8,898 nucleotides of DNA, from NCBI GenBank assembly GCA_910585855.1, contig CAJUGZ010000180.1, positions 1 through 8,898 of the forward strand, written 5' to 3'. The notes under the pieces were generated by a model. It saw nothing but the letters and a program-made list of their open reading frames with translations, did not search any database and had not been told where the DNA came from. The DNA is from an uncultured Lachnospiraceae bacterium (GTDB lineage: Bacteria > Bacillota_A > Clostridia > Lachnospirales > Lachnospiraceae). Position 1 is the stretch's first letter. The number at the start of each line of letters is the position of its first letter. Below, piece by piece: positions 1-7,215 of this stretch. A program made the translations under genes and the position numbers.

Positions 1-144
1 GAAAAGGCAGAAGTCTTAGAACTTCTTGCTTTTTGGAAACCGGAACAGCAGGCTGTCCACCGTTTTCGAATCTGGCGTCCTATAGCATCCAATTCCAAAA
101 GACTTCTTGCCGTTTTCTATGATCCGAATAAATTTACAAAATAA
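1..144 (+). CDS. C-terminal 47 residues of an unidentified protein (5' end outside window)
   Basis: Frame 1 is open from the first base to a TAA at 142-144. It encodes 47 residues rich in aromatic and basic amino acids and ends in DPNKFTK. I do not recognise the family and cannot assign a function from so short a tail. It is the only plus-strand coding segment I accept. It converges on hemL, with about 47 bases between the two stop codons, and a weak AT-rich hairpin with a T run lies in that gap. The base composition resembles that of the neighbouring genes. The reading could be a chance open frame, since only 48 codons are visible. No minus-strand alternative with a start and ribosome binding site is evident here. 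Confidence 0.55.
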   Translation, partial: EKAEVLELLAFWKPEQQAVHRFRIWRPIASNSKRLLAVFYDPNKFTK

Positions 145-165
145 AAGTTCTTATCCCGCCTTCTT

Positions 166-192
166 ATAAAATCAAAATTTTATCCTTTTTTT
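166..192 (+). terminator. Weak intrinsic terminator after the truncated plus-strand gene
   Basis: A 7-bp perfect stem (ATAAAAT at 166-172, ATTTTAT at 177-183) with a 4-base loop is followed by CC and seven T residues (186-192). The stem is entirely A/T, so it would be a weak terminator. It sits in the right place for the plus-strand gene ending at 144. On the minus strand the hairpin has no T tract, so I see no clear terminator after hemL. Confidence 0.35.
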
Positions 193-1505
193 CAGTTTAT
201 AAGTTTATCCTGAAATGGAGCGTCTGTTTTTGTTGATAAAACTATCGCTTCTTTTATTATTTGGCAAGTCTGTTCTATATCCTCTTCTGTATGTGCATCG
301 GATAAAAACATTGCTTCAAATTGGGAAGGAGCAATATAGATTCCCCGATCCAGCAGATAACTGAAATAGGCAGCATACCTTGACGTATCGGAGGACAGTG
401 CGCTGTGATAGTCTTTTACTTTTTCTTTTGTAAAAAATACACTGAGCAAAGAGCCAATCTGATTAACCGATACACTGCCTTCTGCGGCTTCTAAAACTAC
501 ATGGACTATTTTTTCTGCTTTGGCTTCCAATCTTTGATAGATTGTGGGATCTTCTTTTAAAATCCGCAATGTTTCGATTCCAGCAGTTGTTGCAATCGGA
601 TTGCCGGAAAGTGTGCCTGCCTGATAGACTGCACCTACCGGAGAAACCATTTCCATAATTTCTCTTTTTCCGCCATATGCTCCAATCGGCATCCCTCCTC
701 CTACGATTTTACCAAGAGTTGTTAAATCAGGGGTGATATGATAGTATTCCTGTGCACCGCCCAAGGATAAGCGAAATCCGGTAATGACTTCATCAAAGAT
801 TAAAAGTGCGCCATATTTTGTTGTAATATTTCTTAAAAATTCTAAAAATCCCGGTTCTGGCAGTACAACACCCATATTTGCGGCAACCGGCTCTACAATT
901 ACTGCGGCAATTTCTTTTGGGTTTTGCTGAAAAAGGGCTTCTACTGAATCTGGATTATTATATAATGCTACTAATGTATGTTTGGTATAGTCTGCCGGAA
1001 CTCCGGCACTGTCCGGCACGGATGTGGTCAGTGCCGCTGAGCCTGCTTTGACTAAAAGACCGTCGGAATGTCCGTGATAGCAGCCCTTAAATTTTACAAT
1101 TTTATCTCTTTTTGTATAGCCACGTGCTACACGAATCGCACTCATCACCGCTTCTGTACCGGAACTGACCAAACGGCTTACTTCCATAGATGGAATCAAT
1201 TCTGCTATTAATTCTGCCAGTATCACTTCTTTTTCGGTCGGTGCTCCATAGGTTAGTCCGTTTTCACAGGCTTTTTGTACTTGTTTTATTACTCTTGGAT
1301 GTGCATGCCCTAAAATTCCGGGACCCCATGAGCAAACATAGTCAATCATTTCATTTCCGTCTGCATCGATAATTCTATCTCCATAGGCAGACGCAATAAA
1401 ACGTGGTGTTCTTCCTACTGCGCCAAATGCACGAACCGGACTGTTTACTCCGCCCGGAATATGCCGTTTTGCTGCTTCAAATAATTCTTTTGATCGATTT
1501 TCCAT
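192..1505 (-). CDS. hemL: Glutamate-1-semialdehyde 2,1-aminomutase
   Basis: This PLP enzyme converts glutamate-1-semialdehyde to 5-aminolevulinate, the second step of the C5 route to tetrapyrroles, in the cytoplasm. The protein is 437 residues, the usual family length. Visible class-III aminotransferase features are the N-terminal GGVNSPVRAF stretch (18-27), SSGTEA (114-119, cofactor phosphate region), the IFDEVITGFR segment with Asp238 for the pyridine nitrogen, and Lys266 in LGKIVGGGMPIGAYGG as the Schiff-base lysine. I place the start at 1505, 16 codons inside the longest open frame. Homology begins there (MENRSKELFEAAKRHIPGG), and GAGGAG lies a suitable distance upstream within the hemB end. 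Only four bases separate it from the hemB stop, so the two genes are probably co-transcribed and translationally coupled. Confidence 0.96.
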   Translation of the reverse strand: MENRSKELFEAAKRHIPGGVNSPVRAFGAVGRTPRFIASAYGDRIIDADGNEMIDYVCSWGPGILGHAHPRVIKQVQKACENGLTYGAPTEKEVILAELIAELIPSMEVSRLVSSGTEAVMSAIRVARGYTKRDKIVKFKGCYHGHSDGLLVKAGSAALTTSVPDSAGVPADYTKHTLVALYNNPDSVEALFQQNPKEIAAVIVEPVAANMGVVLPEPGFLEFLRNITTKYGALLIFDEVITGFRLSLGGAQEYYHITPDLTTLGKIVGGGMPIGAYGGKREIMEMVSPVGAVYQAGTLSGNPIATTAGIETLRILKEDPTIYQRLEAKAEKIVHVVLEAAEGSVSVNQIGSLLSVFFTKEKVKDYHSALSSDTSRYAAYFSYLLDRGIYIAPSQFEAMFLSDAHTEEDIEQTCQIIKEAIVLSTKTDAPFQDKLIN

Positions 1506-1509
1506 AGTA

Positions 1510-2487
1510 TTATTTCTCCTCTTCCTGAATCCATTTTGCTGCATCCAAGGCATGATAGGTAATAATCATTTTTGCTCCAGCACGTTTTAAACCAGTTAAA
1601 AGTTCCATTACAATTTTCTTTTCATCAATCCAGCCGTTTAATGCTGCCGCTTTTATCATGGAATATTCTCCGCTTACATTATAGGCAACAATCGGAATGT
1701 TATAATTTGTGTGGATCGCTTGAATAATATCCATATATGCCATAGCGGGTTTTGCTATAATGAAGTCTGCACCTTCTAAAATATCTTCTTCTACTTCACG
1801 CAATGCTTCCCGTCCGTTTGCCGGATCCATCTGGTAGGTCTTTCGATCACCAAAACCCGGTGCGGAATGAGCAGCCTCCCGAAACGGTCCATAAAAAGCA
1901 GAGGCAAATTTTGCACTATATGCCATAATTGGAATCGAAACCAATCCATTGCTGTCTAAAGCATTTCGAATTGCTTCTACCCGCTTATCCATCATATCAC
2001 TTGGTGCTACAATATCCGCTCCTGCTCTTGCATAGCTTACCGCCGTTTTTGCCAGAAGAGGCAGTGTTTCATCATTTAAAATAATACCGTTTTGAATCAG
2101 TCCGCAATGCCCATGGGAAGTATATTCACAGAGGCAGACATCAGCAATTACAATAAGATCTCTGTATTTTTTATTGGATTTTATAAAACGAATCGCATTT
2201 TGTACAATTCCGTTTTCATCATAAGCCCCGCTTCCTACTTCATCCTTATGGAGCGGAATACCAAATAATAGGACGGATTTTATTCCGACCTCTATAACAC
2301 GATCTAATTCTGTTGGTAAACGATCTAAGGAATATTGGCAAATTCCCGGCATAGCATCTACAGGGCAGCAGATATTCTCTCCTTCCATTACAAAAATCGG
2401 ATAGATCAACTCGTCTGTCCGTACATGATTTTCCCTTACCATTCCACGTAAAGCAGCACTGGAACGCAGCCTTCTCATTCTTTCCAT
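1510..2487 (-). CDS. hemB: Delta-aminolevulinic acid dehydratase (porphobilinogen synthase)
   Basis: This enzyme condenses two 5-aminolevulinate molecules into porphobilinogen and uses the product of the adjacent hemL. The 325-residue length is typical. The two active-site lysines are Lys193 (in MAYSAKFASAFYGPFREAA) and Lys246 (in IIAKPAMAYMDII). The three-cysteine site in DVCLCEYTSHGHCG (Cys118, Cys120, Cys128) marks the zinc-dependent class; the magnesium-only class has aspartates here. The ATG at 2485-2487 is preceded by GGGAGG at good spacing, so I prefer it to the Met at codon 4. A 74-base A-rich gap, T-rich on the plus strand, separates it from the upstream precorrin-2 dehydrogenase gene. 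No terminator is visible in the gap, so one operon is likely. Confidence 0.97.
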   Translation of the reverse strand: MERMRRLRSSAALRGMVRENHVRTDELIYPIFVMEGENICCPVDAMPGICQYSLDRLPTELDRVIEVGIKSVLLFGIPLHKDEVGSGAYDENGIVQNAIRFIKSNKKYRDLIVIADVCLCEYTSHGHCGLIQNGIILNDETLPLLAKTAVSYARAGADIVAPSDMMDKRVEAIRNALDSNGLVSIPIMAYSAKFASAFYGPFREAAHSAPGFGDRKTYQMDPANGREALREVEEDILEGADFIIAKPAMAYMDIIQAIHTNYNIPIVAYNVSGEYSMIKAAALNGWIDEKKIVMELLTGLKRAGAKMIITYHALDAAKWIQEEEK

Positions 2488-2561
2488 TTAACTTTCCTCC
2501 CTTATTTTCTGTGTTTTTTCTTTTGTTGTTTTTTGTTCTTTCAATTTTTCATTTTTTTATC

Positions 2562-3185
2562 TTATAATTCTTTACTTTTATATTTTTCTATTATTTTTTC
2601 TATTTCCTCTTCTGAAGGAATTGTATCATGTTCTAATCCAAGCTGCAAGAGTTCCTGATAAATCTCCTTTCTTGCCCTTTCTGAACTTATATCCTGTTGT
2701 AGCCGCCCTCTAAGAGAACCCAGACAGGCTGCCAATTCTCCCAGTAAAGGAGTGAGTGAAACACGTATCTGGTTTTTTAAATATTGTGTGATTATCGGGC
2801 TTTGTCCGCCGCTTGAAAATGCTGCAACCACTTCTCCTTCTTTTCGATATGCCGGAAAAATAAAACTGCAATCTTCTATCTGATCGACTGCATTTACAGG
2901 TATGTTTTTCTTTCTGCAGATTTCACTGATTTGATGATTTTGTTCAGAATTATCGGTTGCTGCTACGACCAATTCCTGATCGATAAAATCCTCCTGTTCA
3001 AAATATTTTTCACAGCATATCACTCCTTCTATATTTTGAATTTCAAACAGAATTTGAGGAGCTACTACTTTAATTTCAGCTCCAAATTCTTTTAATACTT
3101 CCACTTTACGCAGTGCAACCCGACCTCCCCCTACTACCAAACAGTGTTTATCCTTTAATTCAATAAACATTGGAAAATACGACAT
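2562..3185 (-). CDS. Precorrin-2 dehydrogenase / sirohydrochlorin ferrochelatase-like protein (CysG N-terminal / Met8 type)
   Basis: The 207-residue protein has the architecture of the stand-alone N-terminal half of CysG (Met8/YlnF type). This family oxidises precorrin-2 to sirohydrochlorin with NAD and can insert iron to give siroheme. Visible features are a Rossmann start LVVGGGRVALRKVEVL with GGG at 19-21, VVAATDN (73-79), NAVD with Asp101 at the position of the conserved catalytic aspartate, CSFIFPA (106-112), and SSGGQSP (124-130). The C-terminal 60 residues form the usual helical tail. The methyltransferase domain of full CysG is absent, so a separate CobA/SirA must supply precorrin-2. 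The start has an excellent GAGGAGG site. It is probably the first gene of the hem operon, with its promoter just upstream overlapping a terminator hairpin. Confidence 0.88.
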   Translation of the reverse strand: MSYFPMFIELKDKHCLVVGGGRVALRKVEVLKEFGAEIKVVAPQILFEIQNIEGVICCEKYFEQEDFIDQELVVAATDNSEQNHQISEICRKKNIPVNAVDQIEDCSFIFPAYRKEGEVVAAFSSGGQSPIITQYLKNQIRVSLTPLLGELAACLGSLRGRLQQDISSERARKEIYQELLQLGLEHDTIPSEEEIEKIIEKYKSKEL

Positions 3186-3213
3186 ATTTTTTCCTCCTCT
3201 TTATCCAAAACAA

Positions 3214-3244
3214 ATGCCGCTTGGTTTTCTGTACCAAGCGGTAT
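3214..3244 (-). terminator. Intrinsic terminator after the 303-residue protein gene
   Basis: The arms 3214-3225 and 3233-3244 pair over 12 bp (core CCGCTTGGT/ACCAAGCGG, with one G-T pair) around a 7-base loop. On the minus strand the stem is followed by TTGTTTTGG, a moderate U tract. It lies 22 bases after the TAG at 3266-3268 and only 28 bases before the next start codon, so it probably ends the two-gene unit upstream. The plus-strand flank is a poorer tail. Confidence 0.65.
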
Positions 3245-3272
3245 AATATTTTATATGACATTCCGCTATCCA
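3243..3272 (-). promoter_or_regulatory. Candidate promoter for the precorrin-2 dehydrogenase-hemB-hemL operon
   Basis: On the minus strand TGGATA (3267-3272, 4 of 6 to TTGACA) is separated by 18 bases from TATTAT (3243-3248, 5 of 6 to TATAAT). The expected transcription start is near 3236. It overlaps the end of the upstream coding sequence and the terminator stem. No better promoter is visible between the terminator and the start codon at 3185. Confidence 0.4.
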
Positions 3273-4177
3273 TTTAACAGTCCTAACATCATCAATTTTA
3301 CAATCGGTTTATCTTTTTTACCACAGTTAGGGCAAGTATAAGTTCCATAATAATAAGATAATTTTTCTGCTGCTTCTTTATTTCCAAAAAGATATAGTAC
3401 ATTGCTAAGCCAAATATAAGAATCTCTGTAATCTCTAAAATTCCATTTCCCGATTGCCGAATCTGCAGGAGTTATTTTTGAATATAATTGTTCTGCCTCT
3501 TCCTCATCCAAATTGTTTAATTCTATATCTTCATCAAAGTATCCGCAATTTTTGCAAAAGGCACTGCAGCTTCCCCAAGCATAAAGCAGCAAAAGAAATG
3601 CCGTTTCCCGATCTCCTAAAATTCCTAAAAATCCTGTTCCTAACTCTTCTGCCTCTATTGCCGACAATTTAAAATGATTGGATTGATTCCACTTTTTAAG
3701 ATTTTGATTTAAAAATTCTTTCGCTCTTTCTTTTATCCATTCGACACTCTTTTGATAATGATTTAATATATTCTGCGGCACATCTTTTAATTTCTTCTCC
3801 TGATCTATATTATAGAAGTTATCAGTAGAAAGCATTATTCCGATATAGGTTAAATATAAGATCTGGCATTGCAAATCATTTTTATTATACCAATAAGCAT
3901 ATTGATGTACTAAATAGGGTATAGCCAAATATAATGCAGAGTAAAAAGAACATTGATGTGTCAATTGTTCACAAATATTGTCAAATGCGATTCGATACGC
4001 ACTCTCAGGCATCTTATCCATATAGATTCGCTTTTCTTCTTCTGCTATATTAGGATCTGCTTCTAAAAGAGCAAGTAAATCCTCTTTTATCGTTCCGTAT
4101 GCACCACGAAATACCTCCCATAAATCAGAATCAAAACCAAGACAATCTATTTGCAAATCGAAATGATATTCTTCCAT
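3266..4177 (-). CDS. Uncharacterised protein with HEAT-repeat-like N-terminal region and two CxxC pairs
   Basis: I do not recognise a named family with certainty. The N-terminal part resembles a group of bacterial HEAT-like proteins that start with a Trp/'AYG' motif and an acidic-leucine helix and carry an HQ-x-S-x-Y-x-A...A-x-P segment. Here these are W20, AYG at 26-28, and HQCSFYSALYLAIP at 74-87. Such proteins often sit near polymorphic toxins and immunity genes (family knowledge, remembered rather than searched). The middle is alpha-helical. CKNCG (208-212) and CPNCG (282-286) form two CxxC knuckles about 70 residues apart, which could bind one zinc. There is no signal peptide or membrane segment, so it is probably cytoplasmic. 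The start has GGGAG at about 8 bases. The gene follows the 175-residue protein gene by 24 bases, so they probably form an operon. Confidence 0.8.
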   Translation of the reverse strand: MEEYHFDLQIDCLGFDSDLWEVFRGAYGTIKEDLLALLEADPNIAEEEKRIYMDKMPESAYRIAFDNICEQLTHQCSFYSALYLAIPYLVHQYAYWYNKNDLQCQILYLTYIGIMLSTDNFYNIDQEKKLKDVPQNILNHYQKSVEWIKERAKEFLNQNLKKWNQSNHFKLSAIEAEELGTGFLGILGDRETAFLLLLYAWGSCSAFCKNCGYFDEDIELNNLDEEEAEQLYSKITPADSAIGKWNFRDYRDSYIWLSNVLYLFGNKEAAEKLSYYYGTYTCPNCGKKDKPIVKLMMLGLLNG

Positions 4178-4201
4178 TCTATATTCTCCCTTATTTTGTT
4201 A

Positions 4202-4729
4202 TTATCTTTTCCAAGGTTTAATTTTATAGCCTTTTTTTCTTAACTCGTTTGTATATTTTTCTAAAAAATCTAAAAATGCTTCTCGTTCCGCTGCCTGATC
4301 TACATTACGCATACCGTATGCAGAAGTAGAAGAACCATCACTAATATTCATTTCCACTCCATAAATGGAATTTTCTTTAAAAATCAACCATGCCTGACAA
4401 AGTTTTGGGTAATAGCAAGTTTCTTTTATTTCATCTATTTTTATGTAAAATGGTTCTCCATGTTTCTGAATTTCTCTGTCAATTTCCAGAACTACTACCT
4501 GAAAATCACTTTCCCGATAGCCTATAATAAAATTGTGAAAAGTTGTTGTTGTTGTATCAAAAATAAATCCTTTATCAAAAGATTGTTCCGAAGAACTGGC
4601 ATGAATTATTTGATAACTTTTTGCATCTTCTACAGCAGAATCAAATATTTCACGCATTTTTCTTTTATTCTCTTCACTAGCTGCATGATCAATCGTAACT
4701 TGTTTTGGCTTTTTGGAAAATAATCCCAT
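4202..4729 (-). CDS. Uncharacterised 175-residue cytoplasmic protein
   Basis: I do not recognise this family. It opens with MGLFSKKPK, a start seen on many small proteins that associate with other domains. A charged helical stretch follows at 17-39, then a mixed alpha/beta part with several probable beta strands (about 54-125), and an amphipathic helix (145-165) before a basic C-terminus ending in IKPWKR. A poly-Thr stretch (TTTTT) lies near residue 60. There is no signal peptide, transmembrane segment or metal motif. The ATG at 4727-4729 has a textbook AAAGGAG upstream. It is the first gene of a likely two-gene unit with the HEAT-like protein gene and has a promoter candidate about 135-160 bases upstream. 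Codon use and AT content look normal for the window. Confidence 0.82.
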   Translation of the reverse strand: MGLFSKKPKQVTIDHAASEENKRKMREIFDSAVEDAKSYQIIHASSSEQSFDKGFIFDTTTTTFHNFIIGYRESDFQVVVLEIDREIQKHGEPFYIKIDEIKETCYYPKLCQAWLIFKENSIYGVEMNISDGSSTSAYGMRNVDQAAEREAFLDFLEKYTNELRKKGYKIKPWKR

Positions 4730-4863
4730 TTTACTTCTCCTTTACATTGATATACTATTTCCGTTTTGTAGATTTCTTTGTTTATATTATTTTAAATAAA
4801 TATTATTTTTTGATTTATACTAATTTTTTTTAAATGTTTATCGAATATATGTTCTATAAAATT

Positions 4864-4892
4864 AGTTTACCATAATGTGTAAAATTTGTAAA
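4864..4892 (-). promoter_or_regulatory. Promoter for the two uncharacterised genes
   Basis: On the minus strand TTTACA (4887-4892) is 17 bases from TAAACT (4864-4869), with a TG one base before the -10 (extended -10). The predicted start near 4857 leaves an AT-rich leader of about 128 bases before the ATG at 4729. No conserved structure is apparent in that leader. Confidence 0.5.
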
Positions 4893-4919
4893 GGAGAAAT
4901 AAATATTTGCTGCTTTTAT

Positions 4920-4948
4920 TTGAACCATAAGTTTAATTTATTTATAAA
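4920..4948 (+). promoter_or_regulatory. Plus-strand promoter facing a GC-rich hairpin
   Basis: TTGAAC (4920-4925) and TATAAA (4943-4948) are separated by exactly 17 bases. Transcription would start near 4955 and run into the hairpin at 4974-5007. It is divergent from the minus-strand promoter at 4864-4892. No convincing gene lies downstream, which is why a small RNA is suspected. In DNA this AT-rich, chance matches are possible. Confidence 0.4.
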
Positions 4949-4954
4949 ATTTTT

Positions 4955-5011
4955 TAATGTCGAAGAGAGGACGGCGGAATCGGAAGGAAAGTCTGCTCCG
5001 AATCCGCTTTT
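4955..5011 (+). ncRNA. Candidate small RNA with terminal hairpin
   Basis: A short GC-rich island lies inside a very AT-rich gap. After the promoter at 4920-4948 comes a purine-rich segment (GAAGAGAGGA, about 4962-4971). An 11-position stem follows (4974-4984 with 4997-5007, one A-A mismatch, 12-base loop), then CTTTTGCC. This matches the layout of a short terminated RNA of about 57 bases. If the four-T tail is inefficient, the transcript could continue to the second hairpin at 5048-5080. I recognise no known RNA family. The same bases contain a basic 35-codon open frame (4957-5064) without a ribosome binding site, which I do not accept as a gene. Confidence 0.3.
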
Positions 5012-5040
5012 GCCTATATATAACAACCAGTTCCTTATAT

Positions 5041-5086
5041 AAAAAAAGAAGAGAATCAAATTGATAATATGATTCTCTTCCTTTTT
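5041..5086 (-). terminator. Strong terminator of the surface-protein gene, probably bidirectional
   Basis: Perfect 11-bp arms GAAGAGAATCA (5048-5058) and TGATTCTCTTC (5070-5080) enclose an 11-base AT loop. On the minus strand the stem is followed directly by seven T residues (5041-5047 as A on plus), 28 bases after the stop of the 687-residue protein gene. On the plus strand it is followed by CTTTTT, so it could also stop transcripts arriving from about 4955. Confidence 0.88.
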
Positions 5087-5107
5087 AATTGTACCTACTT
5101 TTAAACC

Positions 5108-7171
5108 TTAGTTTTCTGTTCTATTAACTATAACTACTTCAACCACAACTGCATTATACTTATCAGCTTCTACTGGTTCACAGGTTACCTTTATTGTCTT
5201 CTCTTCGCCAGAAGCTACTGTTACATTTTCTTGATCTAAAACTGTATTTACTTTAACGTCATCTTGTGTTTCAACAGAAATACCTGTTACTGTTATAGAA
5301 GAACCACTAGCTGCTACCGTTACTGTAGCCTTATTATCTTTTACTGCTACTGATTCAGGATTTATTGCAGAACCACTAGCTGTTACTGTAGCTGTAACTT
5401 TTGTTACAACTATATCTGTTTTTTGTGTTTCACTTGCTTTTTCAACCTGTACAGCTTCACTAGTTACACTACTGTTATTATCACCAGAAATGGTTACTCT
5501 GATATAATTACCAGCATCTGATTCCTGAACAGTATAAACTGATTTTGTCGCTCCAGAAATATCAGTATAATTTGTACCATCTGTAGAAACAGCCCACTGA
5601 TAAGATAAACCTGTTGCATCTGCATTTGCCTCTGCTGTTAATGTATCACCAACTTTTGCCACTCCTTCTGTTGCACCAGTAATTGTTGCTGATGTTACAC
5701 TAACCTTGTTATCTACCCAGTTAGCAAAGAATGTACCAGCACCAACTGCAGCCATATCTACTTTTTCTTCTGCTGTTGTACTTGTATACCAGCCACTAAA
5801 CACCTTATCTCCGTTTTCTGGGTTTTTAAAGCCTTCTGCGCTTAATACAGTTCCAATACTTTCTCCGTCTTTTACTTTAACTGTTTTATTTCCATCAATA
5901 TTTGACGTAGTATTGGCAGCAACATCTTCTACTACCCAATATCCGCCGTTTGGATTTAAAGTAATTTCATAATATCCTTTTACATCTCCTGCACCTGCAA
6001 TAACAGCACTATCTGCTCCATTTCCTTCAACAGATCCAACCGTATTACCACTCTCTACGGTGATTTCTGGTGCAGTATTTTCTTTTACAGCCTCTTCTGT
6101 AACTTCAAGTTTTGTAACATTCACTTGTATCTTAACAACTACAGGTGCATTAATCTGGAATGTAGATACACTGCCATTTCCAGTTAATAGAATTGCAACA
6201 TTAGTAATAATTGTTTCAATTTTAACATCTGTTTCTAAGTGCAAGTTTCCTGCAGATGCTTCTACCTGAGCTACTGTTGTACCTGCTCCAAACTTAATAT
6301 GTAATGGTTTTATTGTTAAATTAGATATACTCTTTCTTGCCTTTACAGTATTCAACTTACAACGATTGAACACTACCGTACTAGAACCACCGCCTTCAAC
6401 AATGGTTTCTTCTCCTACTGTTACATTGTCTAAAGTAACATCGCCCTCACCAACTGCCTCATCTATAATAAGATTACCATTTACAGTGATATCTTTTAAT
6501 GTAACACCATTACTTGCCTTAATTGTAAGGTCTCCGGCAATCTCACTACCCAACTGACTAGCCACAAAATTTCCACTATTAATTGTTACATTTCCCTCGC
6601 TGTCTTTTACAATAGGCTGAACCTTATTACTAGAAGTATGGCTGCTTCCTTTTCCAGAACTTACAGAGGTAACACCTGTTGCATCTTTTCCGTTCCAAGC
6701 ACCGCTTGCATCCAATGTCCATACTTTATCACCGACTGTAATTGTTCCTGTCTGCATAGCACCTGATGCATTTAAGTAATACCATTTACTGTCTGGAGTC
6801 TGAACCCATCCAGTCTTCATAGCACCCTTTGTACCGTTTGATACCGGATTCAAATAATACCAGTTACCATCCATAGGTTTAATCCAGCCAGTTTTCATAG
6901 CACCTGTATGGTAGTCCATAAAATACCAGTTGCCGTCTGCTGGTTTTACCCATCCTGTTTTCATTACTCCTGTGTTGTAATCCAAGAAATACCAATCACC
7001 CTTGGCATCCTGAAACCAGCCTTTCTGAAAAGAACCATCGGCATTTACCCATTGCCAGCCTGCTGCATTTTTCTGCCAACCTGTAGGTGCTGCCATTGCA
7101 GGTACACAATTTCCTACTGCCAAAGCTACTGAAAGTGCTGTTACAAAACTTCTTTTCCATCTCTTTCTCAT
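5108..7171 (-). CDS. Secreted modular cell-surface protein with choline-binding-type repeats, beta-helix-like region, InlB-type repeat and Ig-like domain
   Basis: The 687-residue protein has a signal peptide at 1-27: basic MRKRWKRS, a hydrophobic core, and cleavage near AMA-A. Six cell-wall-binding (choline-binding type) repeats of about 20 residues cover 31-160, each with GW...W-Y/F-x-L/M...G-x-M-x-T. They probably hold it to choline-bearing envelope polymers non-covalently. A Ser/Gly linker (168-185) follows, then 190-395 with regularly spaced V/I-T-I/V-x-G strands typical of a right-handed beta-helix. Next come an InlB/Listeria-Bacteroides-like repeat (400-485: LNPNGGYW, FSGWYTS, FFANW), an Ig-like domain (490-578: VGDTLTA, YQWAVSTDG, YTVQESDAGNYIRV) and a beta-rich tail. 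There is no LPXTG or transmembrane anchor. The role is likely surface adhesion or a structural function; ligand unknown. GGAAGGAG precedes the ATG at 7169-7171. It is probably monocistronic, with its own terminator at 5041-5080. Confidence 0.9.
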   Translation of the reverse strand: MRKRWKRSFVTALSVALAVGNCVPAMAAPTGWQKNAAGWQWVNADGSFQKGWFQDAKGDWYFLDYNTGVMKTGWVKPADGNWYFMDYHTGAMKTGWIKPMDGNWYYLNPVSNGTKGAMKTGWVQTPDSKWYYLNASGAMQTGTITVGDKVWTLDASGAWNGKDATGVTSVSSGKGSSHTSSNKVQPIVKDSEGNVTINSGNFVASQLGSEIAGDLTIKASNGVTLKDITVNGNLIIDEAVGEGDVTLDNVTVGEETIVEGGGSSTVVFNRCKLNTVKARKSISNLTIKPLHIKFGAGTTVAQVEASAGNLHLETDVKIETIITNVAILLTGNGSVSTFQINAPVVVKIQVNVTKLEVTEEAVKENTAPEITVESGNTVGSVEGNGADSAVIAGAGDVKGYYEITLNPNGGYWVVEDVAANTTSNIDGNKTVKVKDGESIGTVLSAEGFKNPENGDKVFSGWYTSTTAEEKVDMAAVGAGTFFANWVDNKVSVTSATITGATEGVAKVGDTLTAEANADATGLSYQWAVSTDGTNYTDISGATKSVYTVQESDAGNYIRVTISGDNNSSVTSEAVQVEKASETQKTDIVVTKVTATVTASGSAINPESVAVKDNKATVTVAASGSSITVTGISVETQDDVKVNTVLDQENVTVASGEEKTIKVTCEPVEADKYNAVVVEVVIVNRTEN
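6690..7084 (-). repeat. Region encoding six tandem cell-wall-binding repeats
   Basis: The repeats cover residues 31-50, 51-72, 73-94, 95-120, 121-141 and 142-160 of the surface protein. Units 2 to 5 share the strongest match (GW-x-x-x-D-x-x-W-Y). The first and last are degenerate, and unit 4 has a 4-residue insertion (NGTK). The DNA copies are diverged, so this is an old protein repeat, not a recent DNA expansion. Confidence 0.8.
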
Positions 7172-7215
7172 AAATCGAACTTCTCCTTCCTTAAATTAGT
7201 TCTTATAATTTTTCT

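Noticed and set aside
4981..5000. GGAAAGUC-like stretch resembling part of bacterial RNase P RNA
   Set aside because: Only a few bases match, and the flanking sequence and length (under 60 bases) do not fit an RNase P RNA of several hundred bases.
4957..5064. Basic 35-codon plus-strand open frame beginning ATG TCG AAG AGA
   Set aside because: No ribosome binding site. It runs through both hairpins, and its many CGG/CGA/AGA codons look unlike the other genes. A leaderless gene cannot be excluded but is unlikely.
1190..7132. Other plus-strand open frames inside hemL, the unknown genes and the surface-protein gene
   Set aside because: They are antisense to well-supported genes, lack ribosome binding sites and show no recognisable domains.
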